From: Paraburkholderia phenazinium
GTDB lineage: Bacteria > Pseudomonadota > Gammaproteobacteria > Burkholderiales > Burkholderiaceae
Reading direction: 5' to 3'
DNA length: 64,000 nt
Assembly (NCBI RefSeq): GCF_900141745.1
Contig: NZ_FSRM01000001.1
Location: 2,046,001-2,110,000 of the forward strand
The notes beneath the pieces are model-generated. The model worked only from the letters and a program-made list of their open reading frames with translations, was not told the DNA's origin and ran no database searches. This document shows positions 55,670-64,000 of the stretch, in pieces (within the stretch, counting starts at the first letter, position 1; each line of letters starts with the position of its first letter). The position numbers and the translations under genes are program-made.

Positions 55670-56278
55670 GTGAACGTCGAAAACGAAAGCAGGTCTGGCG
55701 CGGTATCCGCTCAGGAGGACACGGCGAAGCCTAACGTCGCCATGATGACCAGAAATATTGGCCACCTGCTACGACTCGCGCGACTCAGGTTAGCGAATCT
55801 GATGGACAAGCAGCTGCTTAAACAATTGGGCATTACGAATGTTCAGGCGACTCTTTTGTTTCTCATTTCGACGGGCGAATCGGCGTCGTTGAAAACGCTT
55901 GCGCAGAGCAGCGGCACCGAGATGGCGAGAACATCACGGCTTCTCACCTTGCTGGAGGAGCGGGGCCTGGTGGTGCGCATTCGCTCCGGCTCGGATCGCC
56001 GGGTTACCGAGTTGCAGTTGACGGATGCCGGGTCTTCTCTGGCCAGTCGACTGCCGATGATCCTCCGGGATGTCGCCGACCTGGCGTTATCGACATTCGA
56101 TGAGACCAACAGAGAGCTACTGGTGGATATGCTCTCCGATCTGATTGGGAACTGCGAGATGATCGAGCATCAATCAGCGGGGCGGCCGAGCGAGAATGAC
56201 CGGATGAATCCGCAAGAATACTGGAAGGACTCGCTAGACCTCGTCGAGCTCCCATGTTCGCGAGAGTATTGCCGGTAG
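55670..56278 (+). CDS. MarR-family transcriptional regulator
   Basis: A 202-aa regulator starting with GTG, preceded by AGGAGAG. Helices lead into the winged helix: LKTLAQSSGTEMARTSRLLTLLEERGLV (about 71-98) and the wing RIRSGSDRRVTELQLTDAG. The C-terminal 35 residues after GNCEMIEHQ extend beyond the usual MarR end. Base composition is less GC-rich than the surroundings. It converges on the TonB-dependent receptor gene, with a 152-bp gap. Target unknown. Confidence 0.82.
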   Translation: MNVENESRSGAVSAQEDTAKPNVAMMTRNIGHLLRLARLRLANLMDKQLLKQLGITNVQATLLFLISTGESASLKTLAQSSGTEMARTSRLLTLLEERGLVVRIRSGSDRRVTELQLTDAGSSLASRLPMILRDVADLALSTFDETNRELLVDMLSDLIGNCEMIEHQSAGRPSENDRMNPQEYWKDSLDLVELPCSREYCR

Positions 56279-56345
56279 CTGCGTTTTCGTGCTGCGGCTT
56301 TCGTGCAGAGTTGCGGTGGATCCTGCCTGGACGGTCATCAATAAT

Positions 56346-56401
56346 AAAAAAACAGGCCGCTCCGGTGACAAGGGAGGGGAATCCGAAAACCGGAACGGCC
56401 T
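56346..56401 (-). terminator. Intrinsic terminator after the TonB-dependent receptor gene
   Basis: On the minus strand AGGCCGTTCCGGT pairs with ACCGGAGCGGCCT (one mismatch) across a 22-nt loop, followed by G and seven T residues. It lies 30 bp past the receptor stop. Confidence 0.82.
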
Positions 56402-56430
56402 TGAAAGGCTACTCAAACATTCGATGCGCG

Positions 56431-59115
56431 TTAAAACTTGTAGGTCGCACCGATCTGCAGGAAACGGCCCATATACGTATAGAGCGACTGGTCGTAGCCG
56501 GTCTGGTCGATCTGGCTCAGCCACTCCGGATCGAACGGAGGTGCACGGTTGAAGATGTTGTTCATGCCGCCGTAGACCGTCCAGTGCTTGAAGCCCGTGT
56601 ACGCCACGTTAAGGTTGAACACGCTATACGACGCGGTCGAGAAGTTCAGACCCAGCGCGTTGGAGTACGGACCGGTGTACTGCCATGCGAGATCTGCATT
56701 CCACTGGTGGAAATTCCACGAGAGATCCGTGTTGCCCTTCCAGCGCGGGAACGAACCGCCGAACGGCTGCGCAAGCGTCAGGTCGTTACCCGCGCCGTCG
56801 ACCGTCGAAGCGAGGCCGCCGATGCCGCTCATCTTGAAGTGCCACACATAACCCCAATCGCCCGATAGCTTGAACGTACCAATCGAGGTGGGCAGCGATT
56901 GCGCGAACGTCATTTCAAAGCCGTCCGTATCGAACGAACCGAGGTTCTCGTATTCGTTGGTCTCGAACGCAATCGAACCGTCCGCGTTCAGGACCGTGCC
57001 GCTTGGATCGAGCTGCGTGCCGATCGCCTTGTCGACGTGAATCTTGTACCAGTCGAAGCCGATGTCGGTCGTGCGTGTGGGCGACAGTTCGAAGCCGATG
57101 TTGTAGTTCTTCGTACGTTCCGGCTGCAGGTTCGGATTGCCCTTGGTGATGACGTTTTCGTCCTGCCCATTCGGCCCGATCGGCTGGATGCCGATGTTCG
57201 ACGAATTCGTGTTTTCGAGGAACTCCGGTGCGCGGAAGCCGCGGTTGTACGAGGCGTACGTAGTGAACTGCTGGATCGGCTGGAAGCGCAGGGCGAAACG
57301 CGGCGAGAACGCGCCGCCGAAGTCGCTGTAGTGGTCATAGCGGCCCGACTGGCTGAACGTCAGCATCTTGTTGATCAGCGGAACGTCGACCTGGTAGTAC
57401 ACCGCGGCCACGTTGCGCTCACCGTCCACCGTCTGGAGGTTCGGTCCCAGCGTGGTGCCGTTCAGGTAGTTGGCGCCTTCCTCGATCAGTTCGCTTTCGT
57501 GCAGGAACTGCGCACCCAGACCCAGGCCGACGTCACCGGTCGGCAGATGGAACAGGTTCGGTGTCGCGAGAGTTGCGTCGAGCGCGTCGAGCTTGGAAAT
57601 GCCCAGGTTGTTCGCCGTCGTCAGGATGCTGTTCACGGCGCCCGGCGTCGCCGACGGATTCACGAAATTAAGCGTGCCGTTGTTCAGCGCCGAGGTCAAC
57701 GCGATCGGATTGACATAGTTTCCGAGCGTGTTGCTCACTGTGCTCATCGAATGCGTGTACCCGGCATTCCAGTCCCAGTCTTCCTGGCCGGTCGTGAAGC
57801 TTCCTTTCACGCCGGTTGCCGCACGCCAGTAGTTTGCATCCGTGGTCGAACCGAACGTACCCGGCAGGGTGCCAAACAGTTCCTGAGCCACGCCGGTCGT
57901 GTTGAACGGATTGTTGGCCGGTACCACTGCCGTGAACGGAGTCACGGTCTTGGTGACCGGGTTGAACTGCAGGCTGTTGCCAAGGACAACGGGGCCGTCG
58001 TTCGTCGTCGTCGTATTGTTGCTTTCCCACAGATCGGCGTACGCGGTCGTTGTATCGTTGATCTTGAAGTCGCCGTGAACCTTGGCGCTGAAACGCTCCG
58101 TCATCGGCTCGATCGACGTGTCTTCAGCCGTATTCCTCAGGCACACATTGCCGCTATTGATCGCGCCGGTTTGCGACGCAATGATGCTGGAGGAAGCGGG
58201 CGCAATCTTGCCGCCGGCGCAGCCGAACGGCGTCGCAACACCGGTAGTGGGATTCAGGAAGTACGACGGTTGCTGGACCGAGCCGCCAAACATCTGGTTG
58301 CTGAAGTCCTGATTCTCTGTCGTGTCGCGATCGGCCAGCGTGTAACCGTTCGACTTGTAGTAGCTCGCGGTCGCCGTGATGTTATAGCCGTCGGAGGTCA
58401 GATTGCCGAAGCCGCCAAGAATGCCGAACTTGGTCGTGCCTCCGCCGCCTTGTGTCGCGCCACCATAGCTTCCGTCGAGCTGCAGGCCCTGGAAATCATG
58501 TTTGGTGATGATGTTGACCACGCCGCCGATCGCGTCGGAACCGTACTGCGACACGGCGCCCGTCTTCACCACTTCGATGCGGTCGATTGCATCTATGGGA
58601 AGCGTGTTCAGGTCGAAGAACTGATCGGTGCCGTTGACAGCGAATGCAAACGGCGCAACACGTTGACCGTCGACGAGCACCAGCGTGTATTTTTCGCTCA
58701 GGCCGCGCAGTGCGATACCGGCGCCGCCGGCAGCAAAGCTGTCAGACGTGGACTCTCCCCAACTGTTGGCCGAGTTCGCGGAAATGGAGCGTACGTAGTC
58801 GGAGACACTCTTTTCCCCCGAGTTCTGAATGTCTTTCGTGGTGATCACCTGAACCTGCTGGAAGCCCACTTTGTCCGCCTGGCGGATCAGCGAGCCCGTG
58901 ACCTGAAACGTCTGTAATTGCTTGACGTTCTTGCTGGTCGCCGTTGCTGCCGTGCCCGATGCCGCTGCGGGAGCGGCAGCCGCCGCCGTACCTGAAGCCG
59001 CCGCGGTGGCTGCCGGCTGGCTTTGCGCAAACGCTGGAGCGGCGATTGCGGTCGTCAGTGCGAGCTCAGCCCAGACGATTCTTCGAATGGCTAACGCCAT
59101 TGCCCGTTGTTTCAT
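56431..59115 (-). CDS. TonB-dependent outer-membrane receptor
   Basis: An 894-aa outer-membrane protein. The signal peptide ends near APAFAQSQ, followed by an Ala/Thr-rich linker. The TonB-box region LQTFQVTGSLI and the plug domain (about 70-200) come next, with IQNSGEKSVSDYVR, GIALRGLSEKYTLVLVDGQRV and DAIGGVVNIIT. The rest is a beta barrel ending in TYKF with a terminal Phe. The ATG at 59115 follows AGGGGTGAG. Its ligand (siderophore, sugar or peptide) cannot be told, and no TonB/ExbBD or importer genes are adjacent. Confidence 0.9.
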   Translation of the reverse strand: MKQRAMALAIRRIVWAELALTTAIAAPAFAQSQPAATAAASGTAAAAAPAAASGTAATATSKNVKQLQTFQVTGSLIRQADKVGFQQVQVITTKDIQNSGEKSVSDYVRSISANSANSWGESTSDSFAAGGAGIALRGLSEKYTLVLVDGQRVAPFAFAVNGTDQFFDLNTLPIDAIDRIEVVKTGAVSQYGSDAIGGVVNIITKHDFQGLQLDGSYGGATQGGGGTTKFGILGGFGNLTSDGYNITATASYYKSNGYTLADRDTTENQDFSNQMFGGSVQQPSYFLNPTTGVATPFGCAGGKIAPASSSIIASQTGAINSGNVCLRNTAEDTSIEPMTERFSAKVHGDFKINDTTTAYADLWESNNTTTTNDGPVVLGNSLQFNPVTKTVTPFTAVVPANNPFNTTGVAQELFGTLPGTFGSTTDANYWRAATGVKGSFTTGQEDWDWNAGYTHSMSTVSNTLGNYVNPIALTSALNNGTLNFVNPSATPGAVNSILTTANNLGISKLDALDATLATPNLFHLPTGDVGLGLGAQFLHESELIEEGANYLNGTTLGPNLQTVDGERNVAAVYYQVDVPLINKMLTFSQSGRYDHYSDFGGAFSPRFALRFQPIQQFTTYASYNRGFRAPEFLENTNSSNIGIQPIGPNGQDENVITKGNPNLQPERTKNYNIGFELSPTRTTDIGFDWYKIHVDKAIGTQLDPSGTVLNADGSIAFETNEYENLGSFDTDGFEMTFAQSLPTSIGTFKLSGDWGYVWHFKMSGIGGLASTVDGAGNDLTLAQPFGGSFPRWKGNTDLSWNFHQWNADLAWQYTGPYSNALGLNFSTASYSVFNLNVAYTGFKHWTVYGGMNNIFNRAPPFDPEWLSQIDQTGYDQSLYTYMGRFLQIGATYKF

Positions 59116-59913
59116 CTCACCCCTCATAGTTGTCAGTGATGGCCTACATTGTTTGGCGAGGAGAAGTCTTATGGATTCCTCCTCGCGATCCACGGCGTGG
59201 ATACGCCGAATCCCTGCCTGCGCTGCGCGTGTGCCAACGAGCCATCTACACATGCGGCGCTTCGGACACAATAAGTTCGAATTTGAAAGTCATATCTGAA
59301 TCGGACTACTAATCGTAGTCATTGTCGTATCGACGATTGGCCTCGGATTTCGAGGACATCGCAACGGCTATCCAACGGCGCGTGCCGGCGGCCTTACATC
59401 TGTCGCGTCTCGCTGGAAGGCTTCACGTAAATGAGTTGCGTGACCTTACCAAGTCACAATAATTTTTTGTCGACGTTTGTTTGTCGCGTGCAAGCAATTC
59501 GCACGGGCGTTGGTTGATGTGATTCGACCGGGAGCGCATCGCGGAGTCGACGGTTTCGGCGCCAAGCCAGCTTCGCTGGGCCGTTCCTATGGAGTGGGAG
59601 CAAGTTACGAAGGGCCGCAACGAAACTCGATCCAGATTATTCCATGGATTAAAAGAAATACATGAAGGGTCGCTAAACAACATTTCTCGAGCATTCCACT
59701 CTTTCGGAAATGCATTTTCTGGAAGTGCGTTCTAGACGGACGTGGCATATCTTCGGCGACGTCGAGGGCGACGTCGAGGGCGACGTCGCGGGGAACCAGA
59801 TAGGGTTCGGGGGGATTTGAATGTGCAGCAACCGGACGTGCTACGGGAGATGCCTTAACGGGCGGCCTGGACGAGTCCGCCGCCCGAGATCGTCGAAGCG
59901 TTCGCCCCGACCG
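59116..59913. other. 798-nt intergenic region, accessory in character
   Basis: It lies between the receptor start and the SDR gene stop. Apart from the receptor promoter and a 12-bp tandem repeat at 59755-59790, nothing was recognised. The stretch 59270-59700 is AT-richer than the rest of the window. Frames here have no ribosome sites or domains. Confidence 0.4.
59755..59790. repeat. Three tandem 12-bp repeats
   Basis: The unit GGCGACGTCGAG occurs twice, followed by GGCGACGTCGCG. Each contains the palindrome CGACGTCG, so bases 59757-59788 hold three evenly spaced palindromes at 12-bp intervals. It may be a multi-site operator or simply a replication-slippage repeat. Confidence 0.7.
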
Positions 59914-60657
59914 TTAAACCAGCACGTGGCCACCATCGACAACGATGACCTGTCCCGTGCTAAAACCCTGTTGCATCAGATAAAGATACGTTTGGGCAAC
60001 GTCGCTTGCTTCTCCGACCCTTCGTACCGGCATCTTTTCGGCGATATAGTCATACAGACCTTCGCGATCGGCTTCGCTCATGTTGTCCCACAACGCCGTA
60101 CGCAAGACACCGGGCGCCACGGCGTTGACACGCAGCGGTGCCAGCTCGACGGCCAGGGTACGGGTCAGCGATTCGATCGCACCCAGGATGCTCGACGGGA
60201 TGGTCCAGGCAGGCAGCGGACGCGACGACGCCACTCCGCTTGTCAACGTAATGGAGCCGCCCGCTCGAATGAGGGGAGCCCCATACTTGACCGCTTTGAG
60301 TGCGCCCCAGTAACGCACTTCGAAAGCTCGCTGCGCGGCTTCAATGCTGAGCTCAGCAAGGTTTTGCAGGAGCAGTGTCTCGCCGGCAGTGTAGACGAGA
60401 TGGTCGAATGCGCCGACGCGCGCAAAAGAAGCCCTTACTTGAGCCTCATCGGAAAAGTCGAGCGGCTCGCCACGTGTGCCTTGAGGTAGTCGCTCCAGTG
60501 CAGCCGCAACGCGTTCCGGCCTGCTCGATGCGATGATGACCTCGGCTCCGGACTTCGCCGCAGCTTCGGCCACGGCAAAGCCAATTCCTGATGTACCGCC
60601 GGCTATGACGATGCGGCTGCCTTGAAGAGTGATGCTGGAAAGCTGATTGTTTCCCAT
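59914..60657 (-). CDS. SDR-family oxidoreductase lacking the catalytic Tyr/Lys
   Basis: A 247-aa Rossmann protein of the short-chain dehydrogenase fold. The cofactor motif GGTSGIG is at about residues 20-26, a DFSD motif follows, and VNAVAPG lies near 180. The active-site Ser is in TLTSG, but the YxxxK motif expected 13 residues later is replaced: the segment PAWTIPSSILGAIESL has Ile at both the Tyr and Lys positions. Similar atypical SDRs occur elsewhere. It may bind NAD(P) without classical dehydrogenase activity. Confidence 0.75.
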   Translation of the reverse strand: MGNNQLSSITLQGSRIVIAGGTSGIGFAVAEAAAKSGAEVIIASSRPERVAAALERLPQGTRGEPLDFSDEAQVRASFARVGAFDHLVYTAGETLLLQNLAELSIEAAQRAFEVRYWGALKAVKYGAPLIRAGGSITLTSGVASSRPLPAWTIPSSILGAIESLTRTLAVELAPLRVNAVAPGVLRTALWDNMSEADREGLYDYIAEKMPVRRVGEASDVAQTYLYLMQQGFSTGQVIVVDGGHVLV

Positions 60658-61131
60658 GCTTTAAGTTTCGTAAGAAGGAGATCCCGCACGGTGACGTCGA
60701 AAGCAGGGCAGCACGTGCTGCCCGACCTGGATCGATGCGCCACCGCGGCCGCGAAAGAGTGTACGTGGTTTGCGAAAATCTCGTTGGAGACGCTGCACTC
60801 CGGCATACGTCGTGTACTGGCCGATCTTTAACGATGCGAACGTGAACGGCTAACCCACCAGCACGTCGGCATTGAGCGTTTGGGCCTTGTTGGTCATGGC
60901 AACGCGCGTGCCATCGTGGCCGCCCCTCATTGGTGTCGGGGTATTCGAACAGTGCTGGATGACAAGGACGTGAATTGGCTGAGATCGGGAGGGTTGGTTG
61001 AGGGAGTGGAGCGCGGCCACACACGTCAACAACTGCCCTGAAAAACTTCCCGAAATTTCCAAACCGACATAGCATTCTCAAAGGAGCATCGGCGATGCTG
61101 ACGCCGGGAAATAGAACCTTCTGGAGGAACC
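60658..61131. other. 474-nt divergent region between the SDR and DUF2501 genes
   Basis: No gene was recognised. An 18-bp perfect palindrome lies at 60706-60723. GAGGAACC stands before the DUF2501 ATG at 61132. Confidence 0.4.
60706..60723. promoter_or_regulatory. Perfect 18-bp palindrome upstream of the SDR gene
   Basis: GGGCAGCACGTGCTGCCC is a perfect palindrome, 49 bp upstream of the SDR start, where a repressor operator would sit. The AraC and MarR regulators of this region are possible binders, but nothing in the sequence links them to it. Confidence 0.4.
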
Positions 61132-61608
61132 ATGAAAGTACGCACGCACCACGTTGTAGTTGCGGCAGCGCTCATCGGCGTGACGATCCCAATGTCCACA
61201 GTTCACGCCCAACTCGGCAACCTGCTAAATCAAGGGAACAACGGTTCGTCGCCGAGTCTGGGTGGTTTGACCGGCGGCTCGTCGTCTGGAGGCCTCGGCG
61301 ATCTTGGTAGCGCGCTGTCGGGCGGTTCGGTGACATCCGGCAACAGCAGCAATGTCGCAGGCGTGCTGCAGTTCTGCATCAAGAATAACTATCTGGGCGG
61401 CAGCAGCGCGTCGTCGGTGAAAGATTCGCTGATGAGCAAGCTGCCAGGCGGCGCGTCGAGTTCCAATGGCGGCTACACCGACGGCGCCAACGGCATTCTG
61501 GATACAGGTAGCGGCCAGAAGCTGAGCCTGGGTGGCGACGGCGTCAAGCAGCAACTCACCAAGCAGATCTGCGACAAGATTCTCGACCAGGGAAAATCGA
61601 TGCTATAA
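61132..61608 (+). CDS. DUF2501 family exported protein
   Basis: A 158-aa secreted protein. The signal peptide (VVVAAALIGVTIPMSTVHAQ) is followed by a Gly/Ser-rich stretch with LGGLTGGSSSGGLGDLGSALSGG, and a C-terminal DUF2501 domain with VLQFCIKNNYLGG and QICDKILDQGKSML, including two Cys that may pair. GGAGG precedes the ATG. The family (E. coli YjjA) has no known role. Confidence 0.82.
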   Translation: MKVRTHHVVVAAALIGVTIPMSTVHAQLGNLLNQGNNGSSPSLGGLTGGSSSGGLGDLGSALSGGSVTSGNSSNVAGVLQFCIKNNYLGGSSASSVKDSLMSKLPGGASSSNGGYTDGANGILDTGSGQKLSLGGDGVKQQLTKQICDKILDQGKSML

Positions 61609-61683
61609 GCATGGCGAGCCTGGTTCGCTCGCCCTGATCAAAAAATCTCGCGCTAGTGATCGCCGGCACCAGGTGAAGTACTG

Positions 61684-62655
61684 CTAAGCAGTCTCTTTGT
61701 CGTTGCGCGCCGCGTTTGATTTGCGCTTCCTTTGAAGCGAAGGAGACCGTTCGGTCAAGCGAGCCGCCGCATCTTTATCCGCAGAGCCGGCGGCCGCGAA
61801 CCGCCGTCGATACTCGGCTGGCGTCGTTTGTTTTGCAGCCCTGAACTGCCGATTGAAATTGGCGACGTTCGCGAAGCCCGAACGGGCGGCGATGACAGCA
61901 ACGGGCAGGGAAGTGTCAACCAGCATCCGGCACGCGTGCCCGATACGAACCCGGGCGATATACCGTCCGACGCTCTCACCGATATGTTGAACGAAGTAAC
62001 GCGTAAGCGTGCGTTCCGACAGGTTAGCGGCCTCACAGAGTTCCGAGAGTCGCAGCGGTTCGGCAAACCGCGCGTCGATTACCGAAAGAACCCGGTTAAT
62101 CCGTTCGGGCTCGTGGCCAGATGGGCCGGCGTTGGCCTCATTGAAAGCACTCGGCGAGGCGAGCGGCTGTCCCGGCGCGTCGGCGAGTGTGCACAAGATA
62201 TCGAGGGCGGCGCCAAGGCGCTCGCGCGCCTCGCTCGACAGCAATTGTGCGAGGCGCTCACGCATCGCTTTTCCAGCAGGTGGATCGAAGGCGAGCCCAC
62301 ACGCGGCTCTGCGCAACAGCTTGCGTAGCGGTTCATATTCGCGGCAACAATCGGCCATGCGCCGCGCCCAATCGCCGTCGAACCAGATGACGATAGCGAC
62401 TTGGGGCGAAGAAGCGTCGATCGAACGGTTCGACGACCAGGTGTGCGGAAGATCCGGCGGCACGAGGACGAGATCCTCAGCCTCATAATCGCTAACGGAG
62501 TCGCCGATGTAGCGCTTGCCGTGACTGTTCATCGTCAGCGTGAGTTCGTACTCCGGATGATGATGCCATTCGAATGGAATACGTGGCAGACGCCGATGGT
62601 AAACCCGCAGTGAACAGTTCTCGCCGAACTCGACGTGCTCATAGGCTGGTTTCAT
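61684..62655 (-). CDS. AraC-family transcriptional regulator
   Basis: A 323-aa regulator. The N-terminal cupin-type domain has WHHHPEYELTL (about 30-40) and VLVPPDLPHTWSS. The C-terminal domain has two helix-turn-helices (LRLSELCEAANLSERTLTRYF; VAVIAARSGFANVANFNRQF) and the AraC signature ending PAEYRR at about 280. A basic tail of about 40 residues follows. It is divergent from the DUF1479 oxygenase gene with a 94-bp shared promoter region, so it probably regulates that gene. Confidence 0.87.
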   Translation of the reverse strand: MKPAYEHVEFGENCSLRVYHRRLPRIPFEWHHHPEYELTLTMNSHGKRYIGDSVSDYEAEDLVLVPPDLPHTWSSNRSIDASSPQVAIVIWFDGDWARRMADCCREYEPLRKLLRRAACGLAFDPPAGKAMRERLAQLLSSEARERLGAALDILCTLADAPGQPLASPSAFNEANAGPSGHEPERINRVLSVIDARFAEPLRLSELCEAANLSERTLTRYFVQHIGESVGRYIARVRIGHACRMLVDTSLPVAVIAARSGFANVANFNRQFRAAKQTTPAEYRRRFAAAGSADKDAAARLTERSPSLQRKRKSNAARNDKETA

Positions 62656-62749
62656 GGCCGAAAGCGCAAATGAATTGCCTGAATAGTATCACCATGGCGC
62701 GCATCCCCGTCATATGCTCTCGACATACCAGATCCGTATGGAGACAGTC

Positions 62750-63994
62750 ATGGCGTTGAAAATCGAAGATTTGCCAGGTGCAATTCGACAAGCAAAAAGA
62801 GAATTGCGCGCGGCGTTGCCGAACTATGGCGAGGTGTTCGCCGAGGTCGAAGAAGCGATCGGCGCCGAGGCGAAACGAATCGCCGGGCGGCGCGATCGGG
62901 GAGAGGACGTTATCCCCGAGATTCAGTTTTCCGACATTACCGAACAACGCGTCACCGCCGACCAGATCGCGATCGTCAAGGCACGCGGCGCGTGCGTGAT
63001 TCGCAACGTGTTTCCCCGTGCGCTGGTGCAAAGCTGGGACCAGGAGGTTGCCCAGTATGTCGAGCGCAATCATCTCGACAAGCGCCTGGAAAACCGCGCG
63101 GAGGACAAATACTTCGGACAGCTCGCTTCCAGCAAGCCGCAGATCTATGGCGTGTACTGGTCGAAGCCGCAGGTACTCGCCCGGCAGTCGGATTCGTTGA
63201 CTGCGGCGCGCGTGTTCCTGAACCGGCTGTGGCGCAACGAGAGCGAAGGCCGCGTGCACTTCGATCCGGAGCGCGTGCCCGTCTACGCCGACCGTCTGCG
63301 TCGCAGGCCACCAGGCTCCGCGTCGCTTGGCTTGTCGGCGCATTGCGATGGCGGCTCGGTCGAACGTTGGATCGAAAGCAATTTTCGCAAGGTCTACCGC
63401 CACGTGTTTGACGGGAGCTGGCGCGACTACGATCCGTTCGACGCGGCGTTCCGGCCCGATGTGCAAGAGATCGCTTCGCCCGCCGTTTGTTCGATGTTTC
63501 GCACGTTCCAGGGCTGGACTGCGTTGACGCCGCAAGGTCCGGGCGATGGCACCTTGCAACTCGTACCCATCGCCAACGCAATGGCGTACATCCTGTTGCG
63601 GGCGCTTCAGGACGATATCGCGGAGGACGACCTGTGCGGTGCCATGCCCGGGAGGGCGCTGTCGATCAAGCCGGAATTTCACGCGCCATTGTTCGAGGCG
63701 CTGTCGTCGATTCCTAAAATGGAAGCGGGCGATACCGTGTTCTGGCATAGCGACGTCATCCATGCGGTCGAAGACGAGCATAAAGGCGCGGGCTATAGCA
63801 ATGTAATGTACATTCCCTCGGCACCCGCATGCGCCAAAAACGATGCATACCTTAAGCGCCAGTTGCCGAGCTTCATGAAGGGAGAAAGTCCGCCGGATTT
63901 CCCCGCTGACCATTTCGAGGTTGATTTCAACGGACGCGCCACGGCTGACGACCTGACACCGCGAGGCAAGGCGCAACTTGGCTTTGATCTGTAG
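62750..63994 (+). CDS. DUF1479 family 2-oxoglutarate/Fe(II)-type oxygenase (YbiU-like)
   Basis: A 414-aa cytoplasmic protein of the DUF1479 family, related to 2OG-Fe(II) oxygenases. The likely iron ligands are the HCD in [14 protein letters not shown] (about residues 200-213) and a distal His in [14 protein letters not shown] (about 330). [19 protein letters not shown] lies in the N-terminal part. The ATG at 62750 follows GGAG by seven bases; an ATG at 62738 is also in frame. It faces an AraC regulator. Family members have no well-established substrate. Confidence 0.85.
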   Translation: MALKIEDLPGAIRQAKRELRAALPNYGEVFAEVEEAIGAEAKRIAGRRDRGEDVIPEIQFSDITEQRVTADQIAIVKARGACVIRNVFPRALVQSWDQEVAQYVERNHLDKRLENRAEDKYFGQLASSKPQIYGVYWSKPQVLARQSDSLTAARVFLNRLWRNESEGRVHFDPERVPVYADRLRRRPPGSASLGLSAHCDGGSVERWIESNFRKVYRHVFDGSWRDYDPFDAAFRPDVQEIASPAVCSMFRTFQGWTALTPQGPGDGTLQLVPIANAMAYILLRALQDDIAEDDLCGAMPGRALSIKPEFHAPLFEALSSIPKMEAGDTVFWHSDVIHAVEDEHKGAGYSNVMYIPSAPACAKNDAYLKRQLPSFMKGESPPDFPADHFEVDFNGRATADDLTPRGKAQLGFDL

Positions 63995-64000
63995 TTGGGC

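Noticed and set aside
56899..58917. 672-residue open frame on the plus strand opposite the TonB-dependent receptor
   Set aside because: It is Arg/His/Val-rich with no domain or ribosome site and runs antisense to a well-supported receptor; long antisense frames are common in high-GC DNA.
61613..61633. Terminator between the convergent DUF2501 and AraC genes
   Set aside because: GGCGAGC/GCTCGCC makes a good stem but no T-run follows on either strand.
62639..63976. 445-residue antisense frame over the DUF1479 gene
   Set aside because: Composition typical of a shadow frame; the opposite strand has clear family motifs.

Overview
The window is high-GC, densely coded bacterial DNA. Its gene content points to a Burkholderiales chromosome, most likely Burkholderia sensu lato / Paraburkholderia: many amino-acid, sulfonate and branched-chain-type ABC transporters, a DUF2844-DUF3443 lipoprotein pair, BamC, entericidin and paired DUF1328 peptides. 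The genus is inferred from gene content, not from a search. No rRNA, CRISPR array, prophage or intact insertion sequence was seen.

Layout. 1-4.2 kb (minus): urea ABC transporter urtABCDE (urtE cut by the window edge). 4.2-4.6 kb: its control region, with a perfect sigma-54 promoter, an NtrC-like site, a hairpin with a six-base loop and an intrinsic terminator 26 nt before the urtA start. 4.6-6.4 kb (plus): amiC-amiR, an amide sensor and an ANTAR RNA-binding antiterminator. Together these suggest that urea uptake is gated twice, by nitrogen limitation and by ligand-dependent antitermination. 6.6-11.8 kb (plus): cystine-type ABC transporter, MmgE/PrpD protein and flavin monooxygenase, the same five families as the Bacillus subtilis yxe operon for S-(2-succino)cysteine. 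11.9-18 kb (minus): a polar amino-acid ABC transporter and an SsuABC-like transporter in one probable seven-gene operon. 18.2-20.6 kb: a lipoprotein-like methyltransferase and a second monooxygenase. 6.6-20.6 kb is therefore largely organosulfur scavenging.

20.8-31 kb: small exported proteins, an HMW1C-like glycosyltransferase without an adhesin, DUF3443/DUF2844, bamC, an EamA exporter and an L-lactate permease. 31.4-40 kb: a Gly/His/Trp-rich lipoprotein, thiC under a TPP riboswitch, DUF1223, a second EamA exporter, FadH and a DUF4397 lipoprotein. 40.3-44.7 kb: a stress-type group (entericidin, a frameshifted histidine kinase, two DUF1328 peptides, a ferritin-like protein, a NarL-type regulator and a lone receiver). 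44.7-48.7 kb: MFS exporter, DUF2569 and a YejA-like binding protein. 48.6-54.7 kb (minus): LacI regulator, a four-gene ABC importer and a GpdQ-like phosphodiesterase, probably a phosphoester uptake and hydrolysis unit.

54.8-55.2 kb: tRNA-Leu(UAA) interrupted in the anticodon loop by a 281-nt group I intron. 55.2-64 kb is looser accessory DNA: MarR regulator, TonB-dependent receptor, an SDR protein lacking the catalytic Tyr/Lys, DUF2501, AraC regulator and a DUF1479 oxygenase.
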